Shown here one piece after another: positions 34,626-48,967 of a stretch of DNA of 64,000 nucleotides. Both the position numbers and the translations under genes were made by a program. Numbering within the stretch: position 1 is the first letter of the stretch; each line of letters opens with the position of its first letter. This DNA comes from Protopterus annectens (lineage: Eukaryota > Chordata > Ceratodontiformes > Protopteridae): the NCBI RefSeq assembly GCF_019279795.1, contig NC_056737.1, forward strand, positions 43,954,946 to 44,018,945. Reading direction: 5' to 3'. The notes under the pieces are model-generated. The model was given only the letters and a program-made list of their open reading frames with translations, had not been told where the DNA came from and did no database searches.

Positions 34626-37054
34626 GAGAACTTCTTTTTCTTCTGGCTTTTCCCGGTTAGGGGTCGCCACAGCAGATCACCTATTTCCATTTCTTCCTGT
34701 CCTCTGCATCTTGCTCTGTCACACCAACCACCTGCATGTCCTCTCTAACCACATCCATAAACCTTATCTTATGCTTTCCTCTTTTCCTCTTACCTGGCAG
34801 CTTCATCCTTTTCCCAATATACCCAGCATCCCTCCTCAGCACATGTCCAAACCAACGCAATCTCACCTCTCTGGCTTTGTTTCCAAACTGTCGAACCTGG
34901 GCTGACCCTCTAATATACTTATTCCTAATCCTGTCTACCCTCGTCACACCCAGTGCAAATCTTAACATCTTTAACTCTGCCACATCCAGCTCCGACTCCT
35001 ACCTTTTTGTCAATGACACTGTCTCCAACCCATATAACATAGCTGGTCTCACTACCCTTTTGTAGAACTTCCCTTTCACTCTTACTGGTATTCGTCTGTC
35101 ACAAATCACTCCTGACACTCTTCTCCACCCACTCCACCCTGCCTGTACTCTCTTCTTCACCTCTCTTCCACACTCGCCATTACTCTGAACTGTTGATCCC
35201 AAGTATTTAAACTCATCCACCTTCGCCAACTCTACTCCCTGCATCCTCACCATTCCTCTATCCTCCCTTTCTTTCACACACACATATTCTGTCTTAGCCC
35301 AGTTGACCTTCATTCCTCTCCTCTCTACAGCATATCTCCACCTCTCCAGGGTCTCCTCAACTCATTCCCTACTCTCATTACATATCAAAATGTCATCTGC
35401 AAACATCATAGTCCACAGAGACTCCTGTCTGATCTTGTCTGTCAACCTGTCCATCACCAGTGCAAATAAGAAAGGGCTCAGAGCTGATCCTTGATGTAAT
35501 GCCACCTCCACCTTAAACACATCTTGTCACTCCCACGGCAGATCTCACCACTGTCACACTACACTTGCACATATCCTGCACCACTCTTACATACTTCTTT
35601 GCCACTCCTGACTTCCTCATACAATACACTTCCTCATACAATACCACAACTCCTCTCTAGGCACCCTGTCATATGCTTTCTCTAAGTCCACAGAGACACA
35701 ATGCAACTCCTTCTGACCTTCTTTGTACTTCTCCATCAACACTGTCAGAGCAAACATCGCATCTGTAGTGCTCTTTCCTGGCATGAAACCATACTGCTGA
35801 TCACTAATAATCACCTCCCTTCTTAACCTAGCTTCCACTACTCTTTCCCATAATTTCATGCTGTGACTATCAGTTTTAGCCCTCTGTAGTTACTACAGCT
35901 CTACACATCACCCTTATTCTTAAAAATCGGTACAAAAACACTTTTTCTCCACTCCTCAGGCATCCTCTCACTTAAACAATCTGGTTAAAAATTCCACTGA
36001 CATTTCTCCTAAACACCTCCAAGCTTCCACAGGTTTGTCATCTGGACCAACAGCCTTTTCATTCTTCATCCTCTTCATAGCTGTCCTTACTTTCTCCTTG
36101 CTAAACTGTTTCACTTCCGGATTCACTATCCCCACATCATCCAGCCTTCTCTCTCTCATTCTCTTCATTCATCAGCCCCTCAAAGTACTCCTTCCATCTG
36201 TTCAACATTTTCTCCTCGCTAGTGAGTACGTTTCCCTCATTATCCTTTATCACCCTTACCTGCTGCACATCTTTCCTAGCTCAGTCCCTCTGTCTAGCTA
36301 ATCGGTACAGGTCCTTTTCTCTCTCCTTAGTGTCCAACCTTTCATACAACTCTCTATACACCTTATCCTTAGCCACCTCTCTACCATGCACCTCATCTTC
36401 TTATACTCATGTCTACTTTCTTCATCTCTCTGACAATCCCACTTCTTCTTCGCCAACCTCTTTCTCTGTATACTATCCTGTACTTCCTCATTCCACCACC
36501 AGTTCTCCTTGTCCTCCTTCCTCTGTCCAGATTTCACACCAAGCACCTTTCTAGCAGTCTCCCTTTCTAGCTCTGCTGCAGTTACCCAGCTATTCGGTAA
36601 CACTTCACTGCCACCCAGTGCCTGTCTTAACTCTTCCTGAACTCCACCTCACAATCACCCTTTTTCAATTTCCACCATTTGATCCTTGGTGCTCCCCTCA
36701 CACTCCTCCTCTTCTTCTTCTTGATCACCAATGTCATTCTACAGACCACCATTCTATGCTGCCTAACTACACTTTCCCCCATCACCACTTTACAGTCTCC
36801 AATCTTCTTCAAACTGGCCCTCCTGCAGGATATAATCCACCTGTGTGCATCTCCTTCCACTCTTGTATGTCACCGTATGCTCCTCCCTCTTGTTAAAATA
36901 CATATTCACCACAGCCATGTCCATCCTTTTTGCAAAATTCACTACCATCTGACCTTCTGCATTCCTTTCCTTAACACCATACCTACCCATCACTTCCTCA
37001 TCCCCTCTGTTCCCTTCACCAACATGCCCATTGAAATCTGCTCCGATCATCACT
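34626..37054 (-). mobile_element. RTE-type LINE, 5'-truncated
   Basis: The minus-strand element runs from 37054 (truncated inside the endonuclease) to a 3' tail at about 34630 (CCCCTAACCGGGAAAAGCC followed by an AAG-rich tail). It is flanked by CAAACCACT duplications, and it splits a MITE. Its tail matches the 3' end of the SINE at 54.6 kb. The element is young enough that long frames survive. Confidence 0.8.
34681..37053 (-). pseudogene. RTE-type ORF2: endonuclease part, reverse transcriptase, C-terminal domain
   Basis: Read from 37053 down, the minus strand starts within the endonuclease ([17 protein letters not shown], with the G-x-D-F-N-x-H core, then [11 protein letters not shown]). A connector follows (36603-36298). 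The reverse transcriptase gives AMKRMKNEKAVGPDDKPVEA, SDQQYGFMPGKSTTDAMFAL and VSVDLEKAYDRVPREELW, with the first catalytic D intact. [13 protein letters not shown] (about 35410-35370) carries the D-D pair. Further down are GVELAKVDEFKYLGSTVQ and LRWFGHVLRRDAGYIGKRM. This layout, lacking an RNase H, fits RTE-clade LINEs. Frame breaks between the pieces make it inactive. Confidence 0.85.
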
Positions 37055-37063
37055 CAAACCACT
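37055..37063 (+). repeat. Target-site duplication of the RTE LINE, right copy
   Basis: CAAACCACT repeats 34617-34625 and directly precedes the remaining MITE sequence. Confidence 0.75.
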
Positions 37064-37265
37064 AAGGACTGAAGTCACTAAATAATGAAGTACACTTGAC
37101 TTTCAGACTTCGTATCTTTCAAGAAATGCACACCAACACAAATCCTGTTATAACTTTCTAAGAGCAATATTTGAAATATGTCCCTATTTTGGGTATCTGC
37201 CCCCCCCCCCCCATTATTTTAAACTTTTGTCCAGATTTCTTGTGTTAAGAGGTTAACAGGTATGC
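37064..37265 (+). mobile_element. hAT-like MITE, right part
   Basis: It continues the left part at 34529-34625. It contains AGAGCAATATTTGAAAT and GTCCCTATTTTGGG with a 15-base C run, and it ends TTAACAGGTATG, the inverted form of the start. The order matches the copy at 22.83-23.14 kb. Confidence 0.6.
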
Positions 37266-37639
37266 TGCCACCTGAACTCAACTAAATGCCACTAAGCACT
37301 TTATCTTGTCATCTATAAAAGGGAAAACATGGGTAGGCTTAAAAAAGGGCCATAACTATAATAATCATTTATGAACCTATGAAACAAATGTTAATTTTAT
37401 GATCACCATCACTTGTGAACCTGTTTTTATGAGTAGATAATATAGCATAGAATATCAAGTTAGGATTACAAAACAAAAATACTTTGAGGATTTCAGAGTG
37501 GGATTTCACTTTGAGTAGTATGGACTCTTTTGAAACAATAGAATAATTTGAGGTATGTCTGTAGCACTCTCACTGCTGTTCACTGCTTCTGATCTTATAC
37601 TCTCCAATATGGACTACAGCCTGCATTACTGATTGTCTA

Positions 37640-37812
37640 CACTCCAGTAAGGAGTTTGGTCTGCATTTTATTTAATGTCTGTTGACTACAGTAGGGCCTT
37701 TGATTCCACTATCCATCAAACCATCATGATGAAACCCACTCAAGAAAATAACAGTTCAGGCATTAAAGGAATTATATTCTGCTTATTGTCAATAAAATAC
37801 AAGATACCCAGA
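37640..37812 (+). pseudogene. Short LINE reverse transcriptase fragment
   Basis: The plus strand gives MSVDYSRAFDSTIHQTIM at about 37675-37725, which resembles reverse transcriptase domain A (V-D-Y-S-S-A-F-x-T). No other block is visible around it, and the L2 copy starts just after. Confidence 0.35.
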
Positions 37813-37814
37813 CG

Positions 37815-40800
37815 TAAGAGTCAACCACATATTCATACTTCCTCTTTACACTCCCTACACACTGCACCAAACCTATTTCATATCACCCCTCACCTTTGTA
37901 GACTGATTAACTGTGTTTCAACTCAAACCAAAACAAAATTAAGTGCAACAATCCTTTCCAAAAAACAAGCATGCATAATTCTCCAACATACTAACATTCT
38001 TCTAGCAGGAGATATACACCCTAATCCTGGCCTCACCTGTCAGAATGAGCACAAAGATAATTCTCTCCCACATTCTACACTAACCCAACAGCAGCCAGTC
38101 CCCAACCCTGGTAATCTGATTTTTGCAGCAATAAATGTTAAAAGCATAAGAAATAAAATTACTGAACTACATGCCTGGACTACCCAACGTAAGCCTGCAT
38201 TTTCATTGTAACTTGAACTTGGCATAAACCCAGGATAAACTCTGAAGTTATACCTTCTGGCGATAATATTATCCGTAATGACGATATAAAAAGGAGATGT
38301 GATGGAATTGCTTTAATATTTCCTAAAACCTACCACATTTCCCCTTACAGCAAATCAATATGAAAATTCAGTTCAGCTGAGCTTCTTATCGTTTTCCTCA
38401 AAATAAACAATTATAAACAAATATGTATTACTGTCCTTTACATCCCTCCTGGCAACAATAGAGCTATACTGGAAGATATCCTACATTGGATATCCATAAC
38501 ATTTCCACAAGAAACAATATTACTAGGTGATGCAAATGTCAGTTGGTTAGACATAAACTCTTCCCTACATCTATCATGAACTTGTATGGTTTTACACGAC
38601 TAATAGCAAGACATCAAACTCCCTATTAGACAGGATCCTAGTAAATATACCACCACAGGTACAATGCCAGACTCTCTCAGTTAACATCTCCCAATTTATA
38701 CAACCAGACATCTCACACATCCAGATAAACAGTATATTTATAAAACATGTAAACTTTCCAAGTTTAACCCAGAAATGTTCATTACTACACTATCATTTAA
38801 TAACTAGAACTTCCTAAAAATCCTCCCCTTAGACGATACTGCAAATTAATTCAATACAACTTTTGTAAACATCCTAAACAGCTTTGCACCTCCTAGAAGG
38901 AAAAGGCTAAAAATAAATATAATTTGGCTATCCAAAAAGAGTAAAATGAAAATGCAGTATAGAAAAAAAGCATGGAAAGAATGGCAAAAGTATAAACACC
39001 TCAATATCTTGAAAACTTTAGACTGCTTCACAATCATACTAAAAAGCAAATAAATGAAGACCAAAAACTATACTATAACAATTTTCAGAATAATACTAAA
39101 CACAACCCTAAAAATTTATGGACCTCCATTAAAGAAATCTTACATCCTGGCCAAAAATTCAACCCAAACCCCTTGAGATGACGCATCACTCAAAGCTGCA
39201 ATACAGTTCAACTCTTATTTTATAGATAGTATAGCATCTCTAACCAAGGATTCCTCCACATCTAATCCAAACCCTGCCAAACAGCCACATATCACCACAT
39301 CAACTTTCACTTTCAAACCTGTACCCACATCCTATATAAAACTACTCTTAAGCAAGCTTAAACCATGTTCTTCAGTTGATGACCTAAGCGAATACCTAAA
39401 TAAATAGGTCAGTCCAGGAATCCTACGTTCCATCTCTCTGGATAAAGTCACACATTATCCCTCTGCACAAAGGAGGAAATTCAAAACACATTACTAACTT
39501 TAGACCTGCAGCAATCTTATCCCCCCCATTGCCAAAATACTTGAAAAATGTATTCAAAGACAATTGCTAGACTATCTCCTGCAGGAAGAATTCCCATCCC
39601 CTACACAACATGGCTTCCATCCTTCCCATAGTACTAGCACTGCCCTTCTAACTTATATACATAATATCAATAAAACTAGCGATAATGGCAAACTAGTCAA
39701 TTTCTTTTTTCTAGACTTGTTTATAGCCTTCAATACAGTTTGTCACAGCAAACCTTCTACCTCAAATATCCACACTAGGTCTTTCTCAGCCCACCCTTCT
39801 GTGGTTCAAAACTACCTGTCCAATAGGTATCAGGCACTAAAGTGGCACTCCATGCTCTCTCCTTACCTCCCTGTCACCACCGGTGTTACCACAAGGCTCT
39901 ATCCTTGGCCCTTTCCTCTTTAACATTTTTACCAACACCCTCTATCTATCCACATGATCAGGCCACCCTAATACAATACATAGATGATTCTACTCTCATT
40001 TGCACATCTGACAACATGGTACATCTCAAAAGAAATTGCTCAGGAAGCTTTAACACCCACTAAAATATGGCTTGGCAACTCACAACTCGTGCTCAATCCA
40101 GAAAGATCAAACTACTACTTTCCCCCCCAAATCACTCTCTCCTTAAAAAAACAAAAATTCTCTCTCTTGATAATACAACTATTGAAGTCGCTTCTCATAG
40201 CAAATGATTACAGGAGATGGTAGAATAAAAAGCTTACATTCAACCTGCATATACAAAATTGCATATGAAAAACTACTCAAAAAGCAGAGATGCTTTACAG
40301 ATCCAAAAACTTTCTCACTGACGCAACTAAAACTACACTTGCCACTACTTATCTTGTCCCTACATATCTTTATGGTGCTTCCATCCTTGCTAACCTCTAG
40401 GCTTCATAAAAATTAAAACTTGAACAATGCTATAACAAAGTTGCTAAATTTACAGCAAATACCTCTTTGTGAACCCACCACTGTATAGCACTAAAAAGCT
40501 TAAATTGGTTAGAACTATCCCATCAGCTAACATATACAGCTTCTTACCACCTATACAATTATTCAGCATCCATCTACCTGTCCAGCACTAAAAAACATTC
40601 TATACAACTATTTTCCCAGTCAGTCATTGTGATGTAGTGACCAAACACTGTCTGTCTACAAACCTATCCAATCTGCTGAGCATATTCTTTAATCAAACAA
40701 GGGTGCTAAGGCCTAGAACTCCTTACCTGTATCCATCAGCTCAATACCCTCCCTACCATCTTCCAAAACCACTCTGAAAAACTTACTAACTAAAATCTGG

Positions 40801-41223
40801 CTTTCTTCTTGCTCAAAACTAGGATAAACTATATCCCTAAATGTGAAAAAGTACCTTTTCATTCCTTATATGTCCTTAATCTTTCTTCTTCACTTATGTC
40901 CTTACTTCTATCAAATTCTCTTCCATGACTTTCTCTCTAAATATACCTTAAGCTTGTTTTCCATCACTTCATATCAGTTCCTGTTTATATTAGACTGATT
41001 TACCTTTAATTTCACTATCAACTGTCTAAAATTTCTATAAATATTAAATGACTGTCATACAAGTTGTATCAATTCTTAACCAATGTTTTTATATCATCAC
41101 TAATTTGTAATAATTATTTAAACTGCAGATGTTTTTGTTTTGAAGATTGTAAAATTATTGTTCTTAAAATGGTTTCTAATAACTTGGAGCTTTTCTCTCC
41201 TGGCCTCCTCAGAAAATGGGCTT
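37815..41223 (+). pseudogene. L2-type LINE, plus strand, most of ORF2 and part of the 3' end
   Basis: This is the same family as the minus-strand copy at 23.84-28.9 kb. Motifs in order: SQPHIHTSSLHSLHTAPN, LLAGDIHPNPGLTCQNEHK (about 37998-38054), NVKSIRNKITELHAW, then a broken endonuclease. The reverse transcriptase gives SPTQHGFHPSHSTSTALLTY (39596-39655), FLDLFIAFNTVCHSK (39708-39752), VTTRLYPWPFPL, and YIDDSTLIC (about 39980), where the catalytic D-D is kept. C-terminal sequence runs to about 40800. Its 3' untranslated region ends GGAGCTTTTCTCTCCTGGCC, then AGAAAATGGGCTT, where an ORF1-only L1-type element has inserted. The remaining 3' tip is at 44565-44625. The 5' non-coding region is missing. 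Confidence 0.8.
41211..41223 (+). repeat. Target-site duplication of the L1-type element, left copy
   Basis: AGAAAATGGGCTT is repeated exactly at 44552-44564. It lies in the L2 3' untranslated region. Confidence 0.9.
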
Positions 41224-41457
41224 CTGGGGGCGTGGCCAAGGATGAACACAGGATAGCAGCAGATTTCTTCAGCTCCACCAATTTCATTACATTGACAGGA
41301 ATTAATTACTTAAAAAATTAATTTTTGAAGTAATTTTCTTTCTAAATATGTTTGTTTTATATAGTTCTTGAACTATATCTAAAAAAGAAAGGAAATCTTA
41401 ATAATATTCCTGTCAGAAATTACTTTGGAAATTTTCCTGTCAGTTTATCAGTCTGAA

Positions 41458-42335
41458 ATGAGTTCCAGTAAGACAAATTCTCAAGACTCCAGCATCAAGA
41501 AAGAACTTCAGTCTCTGATAATTATAGTCCAGCAACTTACTGCCAAGATGGATAAAATGGATACTAAAATAGACACTTTCATAGAAAAAACTACAAAACA
41601 AATAGACTTGTTACATATGGACCTGCAACAACAGAAGATCCAGATGACAGGCATAGAAGAAGCTGTGAATGACATGGAAAATAGAATACAAGAAGAGGAA
41701 ATCAACATTGAGTTTCTGCTGAAACAAAATACACATTTACAAACAAAGCTGGATGACCTGGAAAATAGATCTAGGCGCAATAACATTAGGATTTTTGGAC
41801 TGCCAGAAAATATTGAAGGTAACAATATTACTTCTTTTTAACAACATGGCTCCCTAAAACTTTAGATTTACCAGAAGCATTCTCTTTTGGTATCGAAAGA
41901 GCACATAGATCTATAGCTAATACTAACTCTAACAAAAACTATCCTAGATCAGTTATAGTTAGATTTCTATCATCTTTTGATAAAGAGATGGTTCTTAAAT
42001 CTGCTTGGGCTAAAGCTCCTGTTAAGATTAATGAAACAACTGTGCGTTTTGACAATGACTATTCTTCCATGGTATTAGCTAAAAGAAAAGTTTTTCTGCC
42101 ACTAATAAGGGAGCTTAAAAAAGCACAGTTTAAAACATACCTTCTGTTTCCTGCCAAGCTTAAAATCTTCCTTCCTGATGGTCCTAAAATTTTCGATGAC
42201 TTAGACTCTGCTTTACTGTTTATCAAAAAAAATAAGATTTTGGAAAAAATAGAAGAAATGGAATGGGCTAGTCCTTCGTTAAAGAGACTGGCAACTGAAA
42301 CTTCGTGGAAGAAGAAGAGACTAAAAAACAAATGA
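41458..42335 (+). pseudogene. L1-type ORF1 protein, one frameshift
   Basis: ORF1 encodes an RNA-binding chaperone that coats the element RNA in the cytoplasm. From the ATG at 41458, the first frame (to 41841) has a short polar head and a long coiled coil with isoleucine and leucine heptads (IVQQLTAKMDKMDTKIDTF to LKQNTHLQTKLDDL). It then reaches the RNA-recognition domain start LENRSRRNNIRIFGLPE. A stop follows because a T run is one base short (about 41832-41837). The other frame carries on with TTWLPKTLDLPEAFSFGIER (about 41845-41900), FDNDYSSMVLAKRKVFLPLI, and ends KKKRLKNK at 42335. Length, about 292 residues, fits the family. Otherwise the copy is well preserved. Confidence 0.85.
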
Positions 42336-44538
<2,203 letters not shown>

Positions 44539-44551
44539 AAAAAAAAAAAAA

Positions 44552-44564
44552 AGAAAATGGGCTT
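44552..44564 (+). repeat. Target-site duplication of the L1-type element, right copy
   Basis: AGAAAATGGGCTT repeats 41211-41223 directly after the poly-A tail. Confidence 0.9.
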
Positions 44565-44625
44565 TTATCCTGTCAGACTTTCCTGACAATCAAATGTTAA
44601 TAAATCAATTAATAAATACATAAAG
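44565..44625 (+). mobile_element. 3' tip of the L2 split by the L1-type element
   Basis: TTATCCTGTCAGACTTTCC followed by CAATCAAATGTTAATAAATC matches the tail of the minus-strand L2 (reverse complement of 23842-23900). It completes the L2 that stops at 41223. Confidence 0.75.
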
Positions 44626-46595
44626 AGGGAAGCAATGACTAACACTATAGTCCTCATAAATCTGGATCTTTTAAAATATCCTGAAATAATGGCTAATGTC
44701 TCACTTTTCAAATCTCAGTATTTGTACTGTCTGTAACAAAATTACATACTAATACATTTCAGATCAAGGAATCCTAGTATGGGAAATAGATTAGACTGGA
44801 GTTTCATAACAGCACATGACATCGGTGATAAGAACTTGCGTATCAAAAACTCAGTGTAGCCAAAGATGATTTGTCATTGACATCAACCTCCTTTTTTCTC
44901 CATTTTGTCCATTAAAAAAATTCAGGGGCACAGGGATTAATGAACTTTTCTTTTTAACTAGTCTTTTTTTTCTCTAAAGTTCAAGAGGAACAGGATATAT
45001 TTTAATAATGTATAAAGGGCTTTCATTTCTGTTTAGATGTTCAAAGGCTAGTTTTCATCACCAATTCAACAGAATCTAGCACTGAAGTACTCCAGTGAAC
45101 TAAAATGTAAGGAACTCTACAACTTCCCAATTACAATAGCAGGTCTCACATGAACTCAGTCAGCATCTAGACACAAAAGTAGCAAAGCAACTGGTACACC
45201 ACAGAAACATCCTTTTTGACTATATATACCTAAATAATAACTCCAGATCAGAAGAAATAAAACTCATATGATCACACTGCAAGAACAAAAGGGTGACAAC
45301 CTCCTCAGTGGCAGCTGTGCAAATGTAGAATTGTTTGGCTGGACTTACACGATAGAATAAAAACACTAAGATTCATACTTAGTGTTGATAAATACTGTGA
45401 CTACAGATGTTTTGACACTGAGCTGACAGGCTTCATGTACTTTTATCAGTGCTTACATGTGATGCGATTCCTGCTTTACAAAGAGCCCTTCAGCAATGGA
45501 CACGGGGTATTCAGTCTCAACCACAAAATGATTTCTTCAGAAACTGCAGATGTTTATCTCAGACTGGTCCCTAAATAAATGCTAAAAAAATGTATGCAGT
45601 TTGCCTCCACATAGAAAATTATTCCCTCTGCCACTGTCCCTACCATCTTACCTGTTTCATTCATAACAATATATCTGTTCAGCTAGTTCTTCCCTTTAAA
45701 TATCTGGATAGACTCAAAAATAACAAATATGTTTTCACTTTACCAGCTGATACATAAAGGGACCCTTTTTGGTGAGTCAGCAATTGGCATTACCCTCTCC
45801 ATCAAAAGAAATTTGGCCTTTCTTTCCCTCAGAAGCTGCCATATTTCAGGGTTTTATGTGCCCCATTTAAGTATATGGCATGACATCAGATTCCAGCTGT
45901 ATATGCACACCTTGCCACAAACCTTCCAGGTCACCACTAGTTAGCAAGAAGAAGACTTTTTGCAATTCAAAAATTTTGAAAAGATGATTCTCACGCTGTT
46001 TATGAATAGCTTACTTGCTCGACTTACAAGGCATTTCAAACCCAAGGATGGATGAAGGGGCTGTCCGAAGACTATGCCCATCAAAGATAGATAGCAAATA
46101 CGTCAAGTGACACATTAAGAACATACTTATTACATTCTAATACCTAGTTGATAGGAATTCAGCCTAGTTATTAACCTAACAGAAAATCTACTACAGTGGA
46201 AGGAACCAGACAACAGCACAAGAACCAGGGTTCAGAAGGAACCCAACTAAAGTAAAGATGTAAAACATAGCAAAGCCCGACTCCATGAGCTGCAGTTGAG
46301 GGCATAATACCTGAAGAAGGTGTGTATTGTTGACAAATTGGCCACAGCAGAGATATATCCACTGGAAGCAGTCATGCTTAGAGCAGACTGTCCTTTGACT
46401 GCAGCACTTCCTAGAGGGTAGTTAACCACTAATGGCAAACATGATGCACTTGGTAATCCACTTAAAAATACTATTCTTCCTAAATCATACATCTGTTTCG
46501 GGAAACACCCGAGCTGGCAGTGCACACCCACAGCATGAAGTGTCCTCTCCTGTCTGGTTTCAGCGTAAAAAAAAAAAAAGAAAACTGAAATATTT
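44626..46595. other. No recognised gene
   Basis: I found no coding motif or named repeat. A 13-base A run at about 46567 could be a retroposon tail, but its element cannot be identified. Frames at 45729-45944 and 46247-46531 have no family signature. Confidence 0.35.
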
Positions 46596-46599
46596 ATGG

Positions 46600-47340
46600 A
46601 ATGGTTGAAGCAAAACTTGTTTTGGAAAAAGCACAGTCTGATGTGTTAAGGGACTACAGAAATTCATGAAGACCAGATATCACTATCTACACAAGAACCT
46701 GCACCTCTGAGATCCTGAGAGATAAGGTTATGTTGACAAAAGGTGTTTACTAAAAGACAAGAACTTCAGAGCTGTCAAGTGGAGAGTCATGAGAGACAGG
46801 CTGGCTGCTTTTGTACAGAACATCAGTTTCCAAAGCAACAAACAAAACATGTTCATGGTCAGAACAAATTGTCATACATGTCTGACTAAGTTTATGGCAC
46901 GGTTCCCAAACAAACTGAAAAGGAAATACTGGAAGATATGGTCTATCTGGACTTCAGCAAGGGCCTTGATATGATCCCTCATAGCGGGCTGCAAGAAAAA
47001 CTATATGGACTACAGCATAGTAAGAGAAACATTCGGAATAAAGAAAGTGAATAGTGAAATATCACGAGAGCTGGTTTTAAATCCAGCAGTCTTTTCAGGG
47101 CTCATTTCAGATGCAACTATAATGGAGAATAGGAGTTACCTCTTCACTAAAGATACAAAATAAGAAGCATGAGAAGAGGATAACAAAACGTCTAAAGACG
47201 GATTTAGAAAATCTAAATGTGGGATGAAAGGTGGTAGCTGAAGTTCAATACTAATGAATGCAAAGGGAACCACAACAATCCTGGTGCGAAGTATGAGGGG
47301 GGAAGTAAAACTGATGGCAACAGAGCAGAAGAGGGATTTG
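46600..47340 (+). pseudogene. CR1-like LINE relic, second family
   Basis: Plus-strand frames give CHTCLTKFMARFPNKLKRK, then MVYLDFSKGLDMIPHSGLQEKL (about 46935-47000, shortened here), matching V-Y-L-D-F-x-K-A-F-D-x-V-P-H of domain A. Later LVLNPAVFSGLIS occupies the place of the G-V-P-Q-G-S-V-L block, and LFTKDTK (about 47145) that of the F-A-D-D-T-K block. Both catalytic blocks are ruined. It ends where the L1/Tx1-like copy starts. Confidence 0.5.
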
Positions 47341-48955
47341 TGAATACTTTTTCTTAAAATATCTTTATTAAATTATCACTTAAGAAAAGGTGCATAAACA
47401 TTAAGAAAAAAGTAAACTACAACAGCATTTTTTTTTGTGTATTTCCTTACAACTGCCTTTTACTCCAACATTACATAAACTGATACATTTCTGCCTTTTC
47501 TTAAACCTCACGCCTCCTCCTGCACACTATTCTGCGTGCATTTTTTCCACAAATTCCATTTAGTTGTGCATAATCTGCTCCTTATTTTTTTCTATAGAGC
47601 TCACTTCCAGTTCTTTTATCTCTTTTACACTATTCAATACTTCAATTACAGTTGGTTTAGATTTTTATTTCCATTTTCTAGTAATTGTTTTTTTGGCAGC
47701 CAATAGCATTAAACTTAATTAGGCCTTACCATGTGTCCCAGATCACAATAATCCTTTCCTTAGTTAAAGTCATTTGTTCCCCAGTGTTTCTGACAGAGTA
47801 CTCTGTAGGGTAGTTCTACAATCTGCCAGTCCCAAAACACATTCCCAGTTACCTCTCTCTTTCCCATCCCACTTCCAGCATTTACTATCTACCTCAGGAA
47901 AATTCTTCTTAGTCTGCTTGGAATATAAACATACTTATGCAAACACTTGAAGGAAAAATCCTAAACCTTCTGGACTTTACTGCATACTTGGGAGCCATAC
48001 ATATATCCTTCCACACTGTTCCTTTGTAAATTGCTTTTCCAGTCTCTCTTCCCAATCTTTTCTGACCTCCACTGATAGAGTCTTATAATTATCATGCAAT
48101 ACTTTACATGCCATACTAACACACCCCTTTTTAACAGCAGCTTTTGTCCTACATTCTACTAAAATCTCTACAACTGCAGATCATTTAGTTTGGTCTCCCC
48201 TATCCCTTTTCCTTTGCCTATACTCAGAGAGCAGTTCCTGGTAGGGAAGTCCGTCTCTAACCCGCAATCCAAATTTCCACTTGGACTTATCCTACTCTTT
48301 TACCTTTCCCTCTGTAGCTATTTGCTCCTAACATCTTGGTTTCTTTTCCAGTTTTCTCCAGCAAATTCAAGCCCCCTCTTGCTTATTTTGTGTGTCCCTA
48401 CTTGCAGTCATCCCTACTGGCAAATGCACTTTCTCCATTCCTCTGTTGATGTAATTCTTACAATATTTTTTGTAACTTTATTAGGCAATATTCTTCATGG
48501 TTGCCGTTATCCTCCTCCTCAAGGATTGACATCTAAAAATCCTATTCTCCTTAGTTGTTGAACCCCCACATAATCCCTTTCCACTTTGATTTATAACCTT
48601 CGGTTTAGTTTATGTATATGAGATTAACTGCGCAACACTACAAAAATCCATACAAATCAGGCAATCCTAAACAACATTGTTCTATGGGGAAGAACTTTTC
48701 CCACTCAAGTCTCACCATCTTCCCTTTCCAAATATTTTTCTTCTGTATTTATCACGTGAAAGATAACACTGTCTTCAAATAAAAACAACTTTTCTTGATC
48801 ACCATACTAATTATATCCTTGAATTTCGAGTTCCTTATTTTCTTCACCACTGGTTTTAAATATAAAGCAAATAAAGGGAAAAGAGGACAGCCCTGCCTTG
48901 ATCCTCTGTTCAAGCACAGCTTATCAAAGAGCTACCCCCCCACCTTAACTCTTGC
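47341..48955 (-). mobile_element. L1/Tx1-like LINE, copy A, 3' half
   Basis: The tail lies at about 47341 (TTCTTAAAATATC, then TTTATTAAATTATCACTT, in plus-strand order) and reads leftward. The sequence is collinear with copy B: TTGGTTTAGATTTT and TTTCTAGTAATTG occur at about 47655 and again at about 49492. The reading stops at 48955 inside a region that in copy B is continuous, and resumes at 51474. So copy A was split by copy B. The frames are badly broken. Confidence 0.72.
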
Positions 48956-48967
48956 CTCTGATTCTTC
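48956..48967 (+). repeat. Target-site duplication of LINE copy B, left copy
   Basis: CTCTGATTCTTC is repeated exactly at 51462-51473. In copy B itself the aligned position is continuous, which shows this is where the insertion occurred. Confidence 0.85.

Noticed and set aside
34681..34983. Frame read as a possible host protein
   Set aside because: WFGHVLRRDAGYIG and its context are the C-terminal part of an RTE-type LINE protein.
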